Source: a virus | DNA: 51,925 nucleotides | Virus record (IMG/VR): IMGVR_UViG_3300032323_001724 | Span: 1-51,925 of that record | Direction: 5' to 3' (one strand) | Shown: piece by piece, positions 8,089 through 15,572 of the stretch | Position numbering within the stretch: the stretch's first letter is position 1 | How the letters are laid out: each line of letters opens with the position of its first letter | The notes under the pieces: generated by a model | What the model saw: only the letters and a program-made list of their open reading frames with translations | The model's database searches: none | What the model was told of the DNA's origin: nothing | Translations under genes and position numbers: made by a program

Positions 8089-9008
8089 AAGAACTATGGG
8101 TAGAGAAGTATCGTCCTAAAAAGATGGAAGGCTATGTGTGGCGTGATGCTGCACAGCGTCGGCAGGTAGAAACTTGGATCGCTGAAAAAAGCATTCCGCA
8201 TCTGCTGTTGAGCGGGCCGCCGGGCATCGGCAAAACCACTATGGCTAAAATTTTAGTCAATGAAATCGAAATTGAAGATGCTGATGTACTAGAAGTAAAC
8301 GCCAGTCGAGAAACAGGTATTGATTTCATCCGTAACAAAATAGTTCCGTTTATCAGCAGTATTGCTTGGGGATCATTCAAAGTAGTATTGCTAGACGAAG
8401 CAGACCGACTAAGTCCGCAGGCACAGGATTCGCTTAAAGGCATCATAGAAGAATATTCAAACTATGCTAGATTTGTCTTAACCTGTAATAACCCTAATAT
8501 GATTGTGCCTGCTCTGCACAGTCGTTGTCAGCAATGGCATTTCTCAAAACTTGACCAGACTGAATTTACTGCTAGAGCTGCCACAGTATTGGTTGAAGAA
8601 AATGTCGAATTCGATCTAGAAACACTAGATATGTATGTGTCTACTACCTATCCGGATCTGCGTAAATGTTTGAATCTGCTGCAACAGAACACCAACGATG
8701 CAAAACTCCACAGTGCTACTAAAGAAGATGCAGGATCTGCAGAGTGGAAATTTGATATGGTAGAACTGTTTAGAGCAGGTAAGATACAAGAAGCACGTAA
8801 GATGCTGTGTGGCAAACTGCGTTCAGAAGAGATGCAAGAGGTGTACGTATGGCTCTATAACCATTTAGATATATTTGGCTCGGAAGAAAATCAAGACAGA
8901 GCTCTACATGTCATCAAGCAGGCTTTGGTAGACCATACATTGATTATTGATCCAGAAATCAATTTAGCATCTACTCTGGTGAAATTATCAAAGATTAATG
9001 CCGGATAA
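8085..9008 (+). CDS. 44: Sliding-clamp loader large subunit, AAA+ ATPase (T4 gp44-like)
   Basis: 307 aa against about 319 in T4. The N-terminus LWVEKYRPKKM is the classic clamp-loader opening. Walker A GPPGIGKT lies at residues 44-51, Walker B VVLLDEADR near 99-107, and HSRCQQWHF, near residue 145, corresponds to the SRC arginine-finger motif. The protein loads gp45 onto primer-template junctions using ATP. A gp62-like small subunit is not recognisable next to it; the next gene belongs to a different family. The gene overlaps its neighbours by 4 and 11 nt. Confidence 0.93.
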   Translation: MKELWVEKYRPKKMEGYVWRDAAQRRQVETWIAEKSIPHLLLSGPPGIGKTTMAKILVNEIEIEDADVLEVNASRETGIDFIRNKIVPFISSIAWGSFKVVLLDEADRLSPQAQDSLKGIIEEYSNYARFVLTCNNPNMIVPALHSRCQQWHFSKLDQTEFTARAATVLVEENVEFDLETLDMYVSTTYPDLRKCLNLLQQNTNDAKLHSATKEDAGSAEWKFDMVELFRAGKIQEARKMLCGKLRSEEMQEVYVWLYNHLDIFGSEENQDRALHVIKQALVDHTLIIDPEINLASTLVKLSKINAG

Positions 9009-9495
9009 AAAATCTAATCTTGCCAAGGGCAGAAACAGTTTTGATGCTGACATAGGCGGAACACTGATACCTTTCTTTAATAGGAATGTATCAGAGTATC
9101 CAACCGAAGCAGGCGGAGTTAAGTTTGATCTAGTTCCTGTTACCAAGCAGAAAGATCTCATGATCAATCATGCTAGGATGTATGCCCAGCAGGAATACGA
9201 TCGTATAATGGAACTGGTTAGTGTGTTAGAAAAACAAGCACAGGCTATTAAACGTAGATTAGAAATTACAGATGCTGTTCATGCCGCGGTATATCAATTT
9301 CAACCTGTAATGGGCAATGTATATTGGTTAGTGTGGGATAAAAGAAAGCAGCATACGTTGTTAACGCAGAATGGACCTAACGATTGGTCTAGTAGTGCTC
9401 CAGAAGATTATGATTACCAGGCTCAGGTAAAATATATGGGCGACCACACCTGGATGGAAATAAGTGAAGAAGGAAACAGTGTAGATGGACAATAG
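8998..9495 (+). CDS. DUF2452-like protein
   Basis: 165 aa, starting 11 nt before the gp44 stop. The central helix (NHARMYAQQEYDRIMELV) and the C-terminal part (NVYWLVWDKRKQHTLLTQ, YMGDHTWME) match the pattern I associate with DUF2452 proteins. Its position after gp44 is where T4 has gp62, but the sequence does not look like gp62. Function is unknown. A role with the replisome is possible only by position. The next gene overlaps it by 11 nt. Confidence 0.65.
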   Translation: MPDKKSNLAKGRNSFDADIGGTLIPFFNRNVSEYPTEAGGVKFDLVPVTKQKDLMINHARMYAQQEYDRIMELVSVLEKQAQAIKRRLEITDAVHAAVYQFQPVMGNVYWLVWDKRKQHTLLTQNGPNDWSSSAPEDYDYQAQVKYMGDHTWMEISEEGNSVDGQ

Positions 9496-9727
9496 ATATA
9501 TGATAGTGAAGTATGTCAAAAAGCCAGATGGCAAATATGACGAGGTCACTGAATTTAAACGACATTATAGAACCACAGACCTTCAAATGTCTAAGGTTAT
9601 ACTAGACCTTAGTAAGAAAACTGTGATCAAGAACGGTCTCAATCCCGATGCAGGATATGATGACATGATCGAGTTTTATAAAAGAGTACTAGGGGATCGC
9701 CTGACCCCCTACCTCCCTAAAGATTAA
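9485..9727 (+). CDS. Hypothetical protein
   Basis: 80 aa, overlapping the previous gene by 11 nt. It reads as a small alpha/beta protein with a basic, aromatic N-terminus (NRYMIVKYVKKPDGKYDEV). It ends tail-to-tail with phoH, and the two stop codons overlap by 4 nt. No family is recognised. Confidence 0.6.
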   Translation: MDNRYMIVKYVKKPDGKYDEVTEFKRHYRTTDLQMSKVILDLSKKTVIKNGLNPDAGYDDMIEFYKRVLGDRLTPYLPKD

Positions 9728-10464
9728 CTGTCACCGTAGATTGATAATATCTCCTTGACAGCTTCGTGACGTTCGACGTCTTGTACATCAAATTTTACTA
9801 GATCCACATATCTGTGGCCTTGGAAGTTATTATACAATCCCAAAAATTCTAGTAGGCCGTTGTTGCTAGGACGGTCAGCCTGTTGTAGGTCTCCCGTAAC
9901 TACCATCTTGCTGTTCTGTCCTAGTCGTGTCAGCAGCATCTTCATCTGACTGGGTGTAGCATTCTGCATCTCATCAGCTACAACTACTGCGTTTTTAAAA
10001 GTTCTACCTCGCATGTATGCCAGAGGACTGGTTTCTATCACCCCCTCTTTCACAAAGTTTTCTATTTCTCTGGCGTTGAAGTTTTCTGCGATTACATCAA
10101 ATATTGGCTTGGTCCAAGGTGCCATTTTTTCGTTTAGGTCCCCGGGCAAGAATCCGTGTTCTTCATCAACACTCACAGCAGGTCGAGTAATTATGATTTT
10201 GTCCGCAGATCCATACTTGAGTTGATCTATAGCCCATTGAACCGCCAGCATGGTTTTACCCGTACCGGCTGGACCGATAGCGAATACAATCATTTTGTTG
10301 GGGTCGTTTAGTTTAAGTAGATAAGTCTCTTGGCTTAGACTCTTGGGATAAATCTGTACTCTTCTGCGTTTTTCATTTAACCTATGATCAATATTTATTA
10401 CGTTAGTTGGGAATCGTGGGTCATATTGCTCTTTTTGCTGAACTTGCGCTCTTTTTCGCTTCAT
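9724..10464 (-). CDS. phoH: PhoH-family ATPase
   Basis: 246 aa on the minus strand, the only minus-strand gene in the first 44 kb. Walker A GPAGTGKT is at residues 64-71, preceded by the typical SLSQETYLLKLND. Later motifs include VVVADEMQNATPSQMKMLL (Walker B) and MVVTGDLQQADRP, all characteristic of PhoH. The role in phages is not established; the E. coli namesake is phosphate-regulated. It has a strong AGGAGG ribosome-binding site (nt 10481 to 10476 on the minus strand) and its own upstream region, so it is regulated independently of its neighbours. Confidence 0.93.
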   Translation of the reverse strand: MKRKRAQVQQKEQYDPRFPTNVINIDHRLNEKRRRVQIYPKSLSQETYLLKLNDPNKMIVFAIGPAGTGKTMLAVQWAIDQLKYGSADKIIITRPAVSVDEEHGFLPGDLNEKMAPWTKPIFDVIAENFNAREIENFVKEGVIETSPLAYMRGRTFKNAVVVADEMQNATPSQMKMLLTRLGQNSKMVVTGDLQQADRPSNNGLLEFLGLYNNFQGHRYVDLVKFDVQDVERHEAVKEILSIYGDS

Positions 10465-10493
10465 ATAAGGTTAGCCCTCCTGTAAGTGTTAGG

Positions 10494-10520
10494 CACGGAC
10501 CTCAAACCGTAGTGTCCGTG
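10494..10520. repeat. Inverted repeat in the divergent phoH/10605 intergenic region
   Basis: CACGGAC at 10494-10500 is the exact reverse complement of GTCCGTG at 10514-10520, with a 13-nt loop. A separate 10-bp palindrome, ACACATGTGT, lies at 10526-10535. On the minus strand the hairpin would sit in the phoH leader, 13 nt upstream of its ribosome-binding site. There is no T-run, so it is not a simple terminator. This 140-nt region between divergent genes holds no other feature except promoter candidates. Confidence 0.5.
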
Positions 10521-10582
10521 TCCGAACACATGTGTATTTAACCCCTGGCTTAAAAAGTTATGTGTTATGTTTGTATTTTGAC

Positions 10583-10590
10583 GATAAATA
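10583..10590 (+). promoter_or_regulatory. Candidate T4-type late promoter box GATAAATA
   Basis: GATAAATA lies 15 nt upstream of the ATG at 10605 in a true intergenic region. It differs by one base from the T4 late -10 element TATAAATA. Three further GATAAATA or closely related boxes occur before other probable structural genes in this window. The expected start, about six bases after the box, would leave GGAGA and a very short leader. Confidence 0.55.
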
Positions 10591-10604
10591 CAACGGGAGA
10601 TACT

Positions 10605-11141
10605 ATGGCAGATATTAAAGACATAATCAGCAATATTGAACAGATCTACGGGTCTAATAACAGTCTCGCACTGCTCAAAGACTTTGAACGTGTGTTAGAT
10701 GAATTAGATGTATACGTGTTCGATAACTGGATCGACGGGGAACTTGTAGAAGGTCCAAGAGAAAGCAGATACTATGTGGAATGTACATTTATGTGGCCAC
10801 AAGATCAGCTACCGGAGCCTGCAGGTGGAAAAAGACTGCTGGAATACGGCTGTAGAGTACAGGTAGCAGAAAGTAAAATCGCTACAGTTCGGAAGATCAA
10901 AACTCCCGACGATATTAGACCTGGCACACGTAAAGGCAAGATCGATCACAAAGACATATGGATGATCAAGATCAGTATGCCTAAGAAACTGATGAGTGAC
11001 ATCAATCGAGGCTACACAGAACTTGATAAGAACAAGATCGAAGATATAGTTAATGCTAACATCGTTAATTCTTCAATCGATCCCGCAGAACAACAAGCAC
11101 AGGATATGGCAAATGCACAACCAGCACAACCAGCAGCTTAA
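10605..11141 (+). CDS. Hypothetical protein, probably late or structural
   Basis: 178 aa from the ATG at 10605, preceded by CGGGAGA; an in-frame ATG at 10560 lies upstream of the late promoter box and has no ribosome-binding site. The protein is alpha/beta with an acidic N-terminal half (VLDELDVYVFDNWIDGELV) and an Ala/Pro/Gln-rich tail. No domain is recognised. It precedes a second unknown gene and the endolysin. Late expression is inferred from the promoter box. Confidence 0.7.
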   Translation: MADIKDIISNIEQIYGSNNSLALLKDFERVLDELDVYVFDNWIDGELVEGPRESRYYVECTFMWPQDQLPEPAGGKRLLEYGCRVQVAESKIATVRKIKTPDDIRPGTRKGKIDHKDIWMIKISMPKKLMSDINRGYTELDKNKIEDIVNANIVNSSIDPAEQQAQDMANAQPAQPAA

Positions 11142-11862
11142 CGAAGGGCTAAGACCCACAGATCTGAAAGAGATGGTCCACGATGTATTTGAAGTGGATG
11201 CCTTTAGATCAAAAATGGGAGAAGACCAAGATGTCTGCGTAGTCAGCTTCAAGGTCAAAGACCGATCTCCCGCCAAGGACCTCATGGAGTTTATTGAAAA
11301 GGGCTACGAATTTGTACTAGATGCGGATGTTAGCTCAGGAGAGGACAACAATGGCGAGTATTCTGTATTTGTGGAAATCAGCAGAACACCTAAACTGGCA
11401 GAACACATACAAGAACTAACCTATGGTGTAAAAAGACTCACAGGTCTAGACGAATTTAAATTTAAATATTACAAACAAAATCATGTGCATGAAGCCAACA
11501 CAGGCAATCTTAAGGAAAAGATTCCTTCAAGTGTTAATGAGTATAAGGATTTCGTGAATAAAAATCGCACTGAAGATGTAAAACGATTCTTTTCAAAGAC
11601 ACTTATGGACGATCTCCGTCTCGATGGCAACGTGATAACTATAGTTAAACCGTTTGGTTCTCAAGTGCGATTAGAAATCGTCAAAGACGGTAATACAGAA
11701 TCTATCTTAGAAGGCATCACAGATGGATACACAGTAGATCAAGCAGCTACCAGCGAAGCATTTTGGCTCACAAAGGTGCTAGGAGACTACACTATAAACA
11801 AAGTAGGTGACACATTCGTGTTCAACAACGGCGAACGTTCGATGTTATTAAAAAGGATCTGA
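11113..11862 (+). CDS. Hypothetical protein
   Basis: 249 aa when started at the ATG at 11113, overlapping the previous gene by 29 nt. An in-frame ATG at 11053 is possible but would lengthen the overlap to 89 nt. It opens with LNEGLRPTDLKEMVHDVFEV and contains a repeated alternation of acidic helices and short strands. Residues near 100-115 are basic and aromatic (GLDEFKFKYYKQNHVHE). No family is recognised; it may act with the upstream gene. Confidence 0.65.
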   Translation: MHNQHNQQLNEGLRPTDLKEMVHDVFEVDAFRSKMGEDQDVCVVSFKVKDRSPAKDLMEFIEKGYEFVLDADVSSGEDNNGEYSVFVEISRTPKLAEHIQELTYGVKRLTGLDEFKFKYYKQNHVHEANTGNLKEKIPSSVNEYKDFVNKNRTEDVKRFFSKTLMDDLRLDGNVITIVKPFGSQVRLEIVKDGNTESILEGITDGYTVDQAATSEAFWLTKVLGDYTINKVGDTFVFNNGERSMLLKRI

Positions 11863-11864
11863 TA

Positions 11865-12494
11865 ATGAGCTTTACATTTGATTTTACCAAAGCGCAGCTG
11901 AAAGAGATGCTGCCAAAGAACCCGTATCTGCAGAACTGGTACGATGCGCTAGATGCTATCCTTCCAGAATACGATATCAACACTCCTCAACGAGTAGCAG
12001 CCTTCTTGGCACAGTGCGCTCATGAAAGTGGCGGATTTGTGTTCCTTAAAGAAAATTTAAACTACAAAGCAGCCAGTCTTAGAAAAGTATTTCCTAAATA
12101 CTTCCCAGATGATGCTATTGCAGCCGCATACGCAAACAAGCCTGAAAAAATTGCCAACAGAGTCTATGCTAATCGCATGGGCAATGGTCCAGAAGAGTCC
12201 GGCGATGGATTTAAGTACTGCGGACGTGGACTTATTCAGTTGACTGGTAAAGACAACTACACATTCTTTGCGGCCAGTATTGATGTGCCAGTAGAGGAAG
12301 CATCAGAATATCTACAGACATTTGAAGGTGCTGTACAAAGTGCTTGCTTCTTCTGGGATCAAAACAATCTCAACCAATGGGCAGATAAAGGTGACATTCT
12401 CACACTGACTAAACGCATCAACGGTGGCACTATCGGTCTTGAGGATAGAATCAAACACTACGAACATGCTCTGCATATATTCGGAGCACACTAA
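11865..12494 (+). CDS. Endolysin, GH19 chitinase-like muramidase
   Basis: 209 aa. CAHESGGF at residues 51-58 contains the presumed catalytic Glu54, and GFKYCGRGLIQLTG at 115-128 is the GH19 substrate-cleft signature. The length and domain match single-domain phage GH19 endolysins. There is no signal peptide, so release through a holin is expected. Rz/Rz1 spanins and a holin-like gene lie directly downstream, giving a complete Gram-negative lysis cassette. Confidence 0.92.
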   Translation: MSFTFDFTKAQLKEMLPKNPYLQNWYDALDAILPEYDINTPQRVAAFLAQCAHESGGFVFLKENLNYKAASLRKVFPKYFPDDAIAAAYANKPEKIANRVYANRMGNGPEESGDGFKYCGRGLIQLTGKDNYTFFAASIDVPVEEASEYLQTFEGAVQSACFFWDQNNLNQWADKGDILTLTKRINGGTIGLEDRIKHYEHALHIFGAH

Positions 12495-12496
12495 CG

Positions 12497-13117
12497 ATGT
12501 GGCAGATTCAATGGATCTTGTCGCTGATTCCAGATAGTTTCTTCCTGTGGATCACTTATATTCTGATAGCTATAGGCGTAGGACTATATGTAGTCAGCAA
12601 ATTAGTCACATGGCTTCCGCTAATAGCGCAGTACAAACTGCCTGCAGAACTGTCGGGTGTATTGCTGTTGGTAATAGGTAGTTTTTTATTCGGCAGTTAT
12701 GGAACAGAAATGGCATGGAGAGGGCGTGTAGCAGAACTAGAAGCAAAAGTCAAAGTTGCTGAAGAAAAAAGTCAGCAAGTTAATACAGTGATACAAGAAA
12801 AAATAGTTACGAAAATTAAAGTCGTAAAGGAAAACGTTTATGTTAACAGAGAAATCATTAAAGAAGTTGCGGGCAAGCAACTTGATGCTCAGTGTACTTT
12901 GCCTAAGTCTACTATCAGCTTGCACGACAGCGCCAGTCGTAATGAAGTGGCCAGAGGTCCCGAGTCAACTGATGGAGCCCCCAGCGGCATTGAAGCCAGT
13001 AGGCTCCTCGACCGAGTCGTCGAAAACTACGGAAGCTGCCACGAAAACGCAGAAAAATTAAAGATGTGGCAGGAATGGTACAGGGAGCAGAAGAAAATCT
13101 TCGAAAGCGTTAAATAA
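12497..13117 (+). CDS. Rz-like inner-membrane spanin (i-spanin)
   Basis: 206 aa, 2 nt after the endolysin. Two hydrophobic segments lie at about 15-37 and 49-69, followed by a long charged coiled coil (about 75-125) and a Cys-containing C-terminal helix. Classic Rz has one transmembrane helix, so the extra one is unusual. The assignment rests on position, the coiled coil and the lipoprotein gene nested in the +1 frame at 12840. The spanin complex is known to disrupt the outer membrane at lysis. Confidence 0.75.
   Translation: MWQIQWILSLIPDSFFLWITYILIAIGVGLYVVSKLVTWLPLIAQYKLPAELSGVLLLVIGSFLFGSYGTEMAWRGRVAELEAKVKVAEEKSQQVNTVIQEKIVTKIKVVKENVYVNREIIKEVAGKQLDAQCTLPKSTISLHDSASRNEVARGPESTDGAPSGIEASRLLDRVVENYGSCHENAEKLKMWQEWYREQKKIFESVK
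12840..13061 (+). CDS. Rz1-like outer-membrane lipoprotein (o-spanin), embedded in Rz
   Basis: 73 aa read in the +1 frame and wholly inside the i-spanin gene. A basic N-terminus (KSLKKLR) and hydrophobic stretch lead to a perfect lipobox, LLSAC, with Cys28 as the lipidated residue. The mature part is Pro/Ser/Thr-rich, as in Rz1. AAAGGA lies at a suitable distance before the ATG. This arrangement is the known embedded Rz/Rz1 architecture and supports a Gram-negative host. Confidence 0.8.
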   Translation: MLTEKSLKKLRASNLMLSVLCLSLLSACTTAPVVMKWPEVPSQLMEPPAALKPVGSSTESSKTTEAATKTQKN

Positions 13118-13141
13118 CAGTATATTAAGCAGGAGCGAACA

Positions 13142-13705
13142 ATGGCATTAATAGATTCAGTTTTAAATTTAATAAACAAACAACCAAAAGATCCAGACGC
13201 ACCTAAGCCTCCGGTGGGTTCACGTTCAGAGCGTGAAGCTAAATTAAAAGACAAAGCAGGTATGGTCATTTCCGTGTTTGCACTATTGTTAGCAGTTAAC
13301 GCATGGTACGGCGGCAAGTTAAGTTCTACAGTTCTCAACAATACACTAGGTGCTAATAATACATGGGCGCAGTATCAAGCCAAAGCAAGTCGTGGGGTTA
13401 GTTATGAACTTGCGGCTAAGACAACTGCTGATCCAAAACTAAAAGCAGAGTTCATGGCAGAGAAAGAGCGCATGGATGCTGACAAGAAAGAAATTGCTGT
13501 TAAAGCAAGAGAAATGGAAGCCGCTCGGGAAGAGGCTAAAAAGTCTAGTCCATGGATTGGCTATGCAAGTACAGCATACCAATTGGCCATTGTTGTTCTA
13601 TCAGCAAGTATTCTTGCCGTCAGCATGGCTATGTTCTGGGGTAGTTTTGTAGTAGCAGGAGTAGGTATAGTATTAAGCCTCAACGGCATAATGCTTTGGT
13701 TCTAA
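13142..13705 (+). CDS. DUF4337-like membrane protein
   Basis: 187 aa. A basic, Pro-rich N-terminus is followed by a transmembrane helix (about 38-56), then TVLNNTLGANNTWAQYQAKA, which is characteristic of DUF4337. An acidic coiled coil follows, and two more transmembrane helices lie near 140-160 and 163-186. Function of the family is unknown. It lies between the spanins and a holin-like gene, so a lysis or envelope role is inferred. Confidence 0.75.
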   Translation: MALIDSVLNLINKQPKDPDAPKPPVGSRSEREAKLKDKAGMVISVFALLLAVNAWYGGKLSSTVLNNTLGANNTWAQYQAKASRGVSYELAAKTTADPKLKAEFMAEKERMDADKKEIAVKAREMEAAREEAKKSSPWIGYASTAYQLAIVVLSASILAVSMAMFWGSFVVAGVGIVLSLNGIMLWF

Positions 13706-13725
13706 AAATACAATAGGAGCGCGAA

Positions 13726-14265
13726 ATGTCAGAAGAAGTTAAAAGCGAAAGCGAAAAGAAAAAAGAAGATTGGATGAACAGTAAATGGCGTCCAATGATG
13801 GGTTGGATGTACATGTTAGTCTGTATGTTTGACATGATTATATTTCCAGTGCTGTGGAGTTTACTACAAACAGTAACTCATACTCCTATCACACAATGGA
13901 ATCCATTAACATTGCAAGGTGCTGGATTATTCCACATTGCAATGGGCGCGGTTCTTGGTATTGCGGCATTTGGTCGTACACAAGAAAAATTAAACGGAGC
14001 AAACAATGGCGGAGCACAATTACCATCAAGCGGGTCAACAACATCTAGCGCACCTTCAACAGGATTTGGTGCATCGACAGGGGGCTTCGGTTCTGCAGCA
14101 CCAGCCGCAAGTAGCAGTTTCGGAAGCAGCGTTGGAAGCGTACCTCCAGCAACAAGCAGCTTTGGTAGCAGTTCAGGCTTTGGAGCGGGAACGGCTAAAC
14201 CAGCAGTAGGCTTATCAAACAGCGGAAAGCCGATGCCTGCACAACCAGAGCAACCAGAAATTTAA
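13726..14265 (+). CDS. Holin-like membrane protein with Ser/Gly/Ala-rich tail
   Basis: 179 aa with an AATAGGAGCG ribosome-binding site. Residues 16-48 (WMNSKWRPMMGWMYMLVCMF and following) and 64-82 are hydrophobic, as in small holins of the 3TM superfamily. From residue about 90 the protein is low-complexity Ser/Gly/Ala/Phe with repeated SSFGSS. Its place after endolysin and spanins supports holin, but the long disordered tail is atypical and no assay motif exists. Confidence 0.65.
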   Translation: MSEEVKSESEKKKEDWMNSKWRPMMGWMYMLVCMFDMIIFPVLWSLLQTVTHTPITQWNPLTLQGAGLFHIAMGAVLGIAAFGRTQEKLNGANNGGAQLPSSGSTTSSAPSTGFGASTGGFGSAAPAASSSFGSSVGSVPPATSSFGSSSGFGAGTAKPAVGLSNSGKPMPAQPEQPEI

Positions 14266-14277
14266 AAGGAGCAGGAT

Positions 14278-14400
14278 ATGTTAGATACATTATTTTGGGT
14301 AGCAGTAGGAGCATTTGTAGGTTGGAATTTTCCGCAGCCTTTCTGGGCAAAGATTATTCAAGAAAAAATTCAAGCTATGTTAGCTAAGAAAGGAGCATAA
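14278..14400 (+). CDS. Small membrane protein
   Basis: 40 aa starting at the ATG at 14278, with AAAAGGAGCAGGAT upstream. It has one hydrophobic segment with aromatic residues (TLFWVAVGAFVGWNFPQPFW), followed by a basic amphipathic helix (KIIQEKIQAMLAKKGA). The next gene starts 1 nt after its stop. It is likely part of the lysis or membrane operon. Confidence 0.7.
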   Translation: MLDTLFWVAVGAFVGWNFPQPFWAKIIQEKIQAMLAKKGA

Positions 14401-14401
14401 T

Positions 14402-14665
14402 ATGAAATTATTAACAACAGCAATCTTCGCAGGTATGATGGTTATTAGTACAGCAGCCTGTGCCAAAGAAGAACCAAAAAAAGCAACTCCGGTAGTAGCA
14501 GCGGAAGCCGATAAACCAAAGACTAAAAAAGTCTGTGTGGACCAACAAGGCAAAGACGGTAAGCCAGTAATGGACGCAAAGACCAACAAGCCAAAACAGA
14601 ACTGCAAAGAAGTCAAAGTGCGTGAAAAACACGAAGGCACCGCAGTACCTGAAAAGAAAAAATAA
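14402..14665 (+). CDS. Small secreted or lipoprotein-like Lys-rich protein
   Basis: 87 aa. Residues 1-22 form a signal peptide (MKLLTTAIFAGMMVISTAAC). TAAC resembles a weak lipobox and ACA a signal peptidase I site, so either processing is possible. The mature part is very Lys/Glu/Pro-rich with two Cys (VCVD and QNCKE). It is the last gene before a strong terminator. Export to the periplasm or outer membrane is inferred; the function is unknown. Confidence 0.7.
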   Translation: MKLLTTAIFAGMMVISTAACAKEEPKKATPVVAAEADKPKTKKVCVDQQGKDGKPVMDAKTNKPKQNCKEVKVREKHEGTAVPEKKK

Positions 14666-14689
14666 AGCTCAGTAAATCTTTAATTAAAT

Positions 14690-14719
14690 AAAAGGACTGC
14701 TTGACACAGTCCTTTTTTT
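14690..14719 (+). terminator. Rho-independent terminator after the lysis operon
   Basis: AAAAGGACTG (14690-14699) pairs perfectly with CAGTCCTTTT (14707-14716), leaving a 7-nt loop (CTTGACA) and a run of T residues. The loop contains the -35 hexamer of the following promoter. Confidence 0.88.
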
Positions 14720-14729
14720 ATCATATACT
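14701..14729 (+). promoter_or_regulatory. Consensus sigma70 promoter for dnaJ-clpA
   Basis: TTGACA at 14701-14706, a 17-nt spacer and TATACT at 14724-14729. The -35 box is the loop of the terminator hairpin. Six bases separate the -10 from the ATG at 14736, so the predicted transcription start coincides with the start codon. Confidence 0.8.
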
Positions 14730-14735
14730 ATATAC

Positions 14736-15572
14736 ATGGACTATTACGCAACCTTAGGATTACAAAGAAACGCCAGTGATGCTGAAATAAAAAAAGCATA
14801 TCGAAGCATGGCTATGAAATATCATCCAGATCGAGGCGGTGATGAAAAGAAGTTCAAAGAAATATCACAAGCCTATGAGTTCCTTAGTGACCCGCAGAAA
14901 AAACAGATCATAGACCTTGGTGGGGATCCGAATGGACAGCCGGGCATGGGCGGGGGACAAAATCCTTTTGAATTCCATTTCAATACCGGCAATATGAATG
15001 ACATTTTCGGTAATTTTGGCTTTGGTGGATTTGGTCGACAACCTCAGCGCAGAAATAGATCGCTGAGTATCACGGTAGAAATATCATTAGAGGATGTACT
15101 TACTGGAAAAGACTTTACTGCTGAGGTCTCAATTCCAGGCAAAGACAAAATGATCAATATACAAATTCCCCCGGGAATAGAACACGGTCAGCAGATCAGA
15201 TATGAAGGCATGGGCGATAATTCTATTCCTAGCCTAAGACCAGGGGATCTGTTAGTAAACATCATGATCAGAGAACACAGCAGGTTCCGACGTGAGGGCA
15301 CATCGCTGACTATTGATCAAGTAGTTAGTGTATGGGATGCTCTTCTGGGAGCCAGTATTGATATTCAGACCCTGGACAATAAAACACTATCTATAAAATT
15401 ACCGCCCGGCACACAGCCAGACACAGTGCTCAGCTGCAAAGGTGAAGGTTTGCCCAACATGCGTACAAGGCAGCGAGGCAATATGTTAATACGGATAAAA
15501 GTATCGATACCAAAGATTCTACAACCTGAACAAATCAACTTAATACAACAGATCAAACAAGGAAATATCTAA
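14736..15572 (+). CDS. dnaJ: DnaJ/CbpA-type Hsp40 co-chaperone
   Basis: 278 aa. The J domain (residues 1-63) contains the HPD triad at 30-32 and the following RGGDEKKFKEISQAYEFLSD. A Gly/Phe-rich region (about 68-105) and a C-terminal substrate-binding domain follow. The zinc-finger cysteines of DnaJ are absent, so it is CbpA-like (type II). It should stimulate host DnaK. It directly precedes a ClpA gene, with stop and start overlapping by one base, suggesting a joint unfolding pathway. The upstream region has no ribosome-binding site. Confidence 0.92.
   Translation: MDYYATLGLQRNASDAEIKKAYRSMAMKYHPDRGGDEKKFKEISQAYEFLSDPQKKQIIDLGGDPNGQPGMGGGQNPFEFHFNTGNMNDIFGNFGFGGFGRQPQRRNRSLSITVEISLEDVLTGKDFTAEVSIPGKDKMINIQIPPGIEHGQQIRYEGMGDNSIPSLRPGDLLVNIMIREHSRFRREGTSLTIDQVVSVWDALLGASIDIQTLDNKTLSIKLPPGTQPDTVLSCKGEGLPNMRTRQRGNMLIRIKVSIPKILQPEQINLIQQIKQGNI

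Noticed and set aside
8998-9495. gp62 clamp-loader small subunit by synteny
   Set aside because: The sequence pattern fits DUF2452 better and shows no gp62-like features that I can recognise.
9690-9711. TAGGGG...CCCCTA hairpin as a terminator for phoH or the convergent gene
   Set aside because: The stem is six pairs and neither direction has a proper T-run.
13854-14209. ORFs in other frames inside the holin-like gene
   Set aside because: They arise from the low-complexity Ser/Gly/Ala tail and lack ribosome-binding sites.
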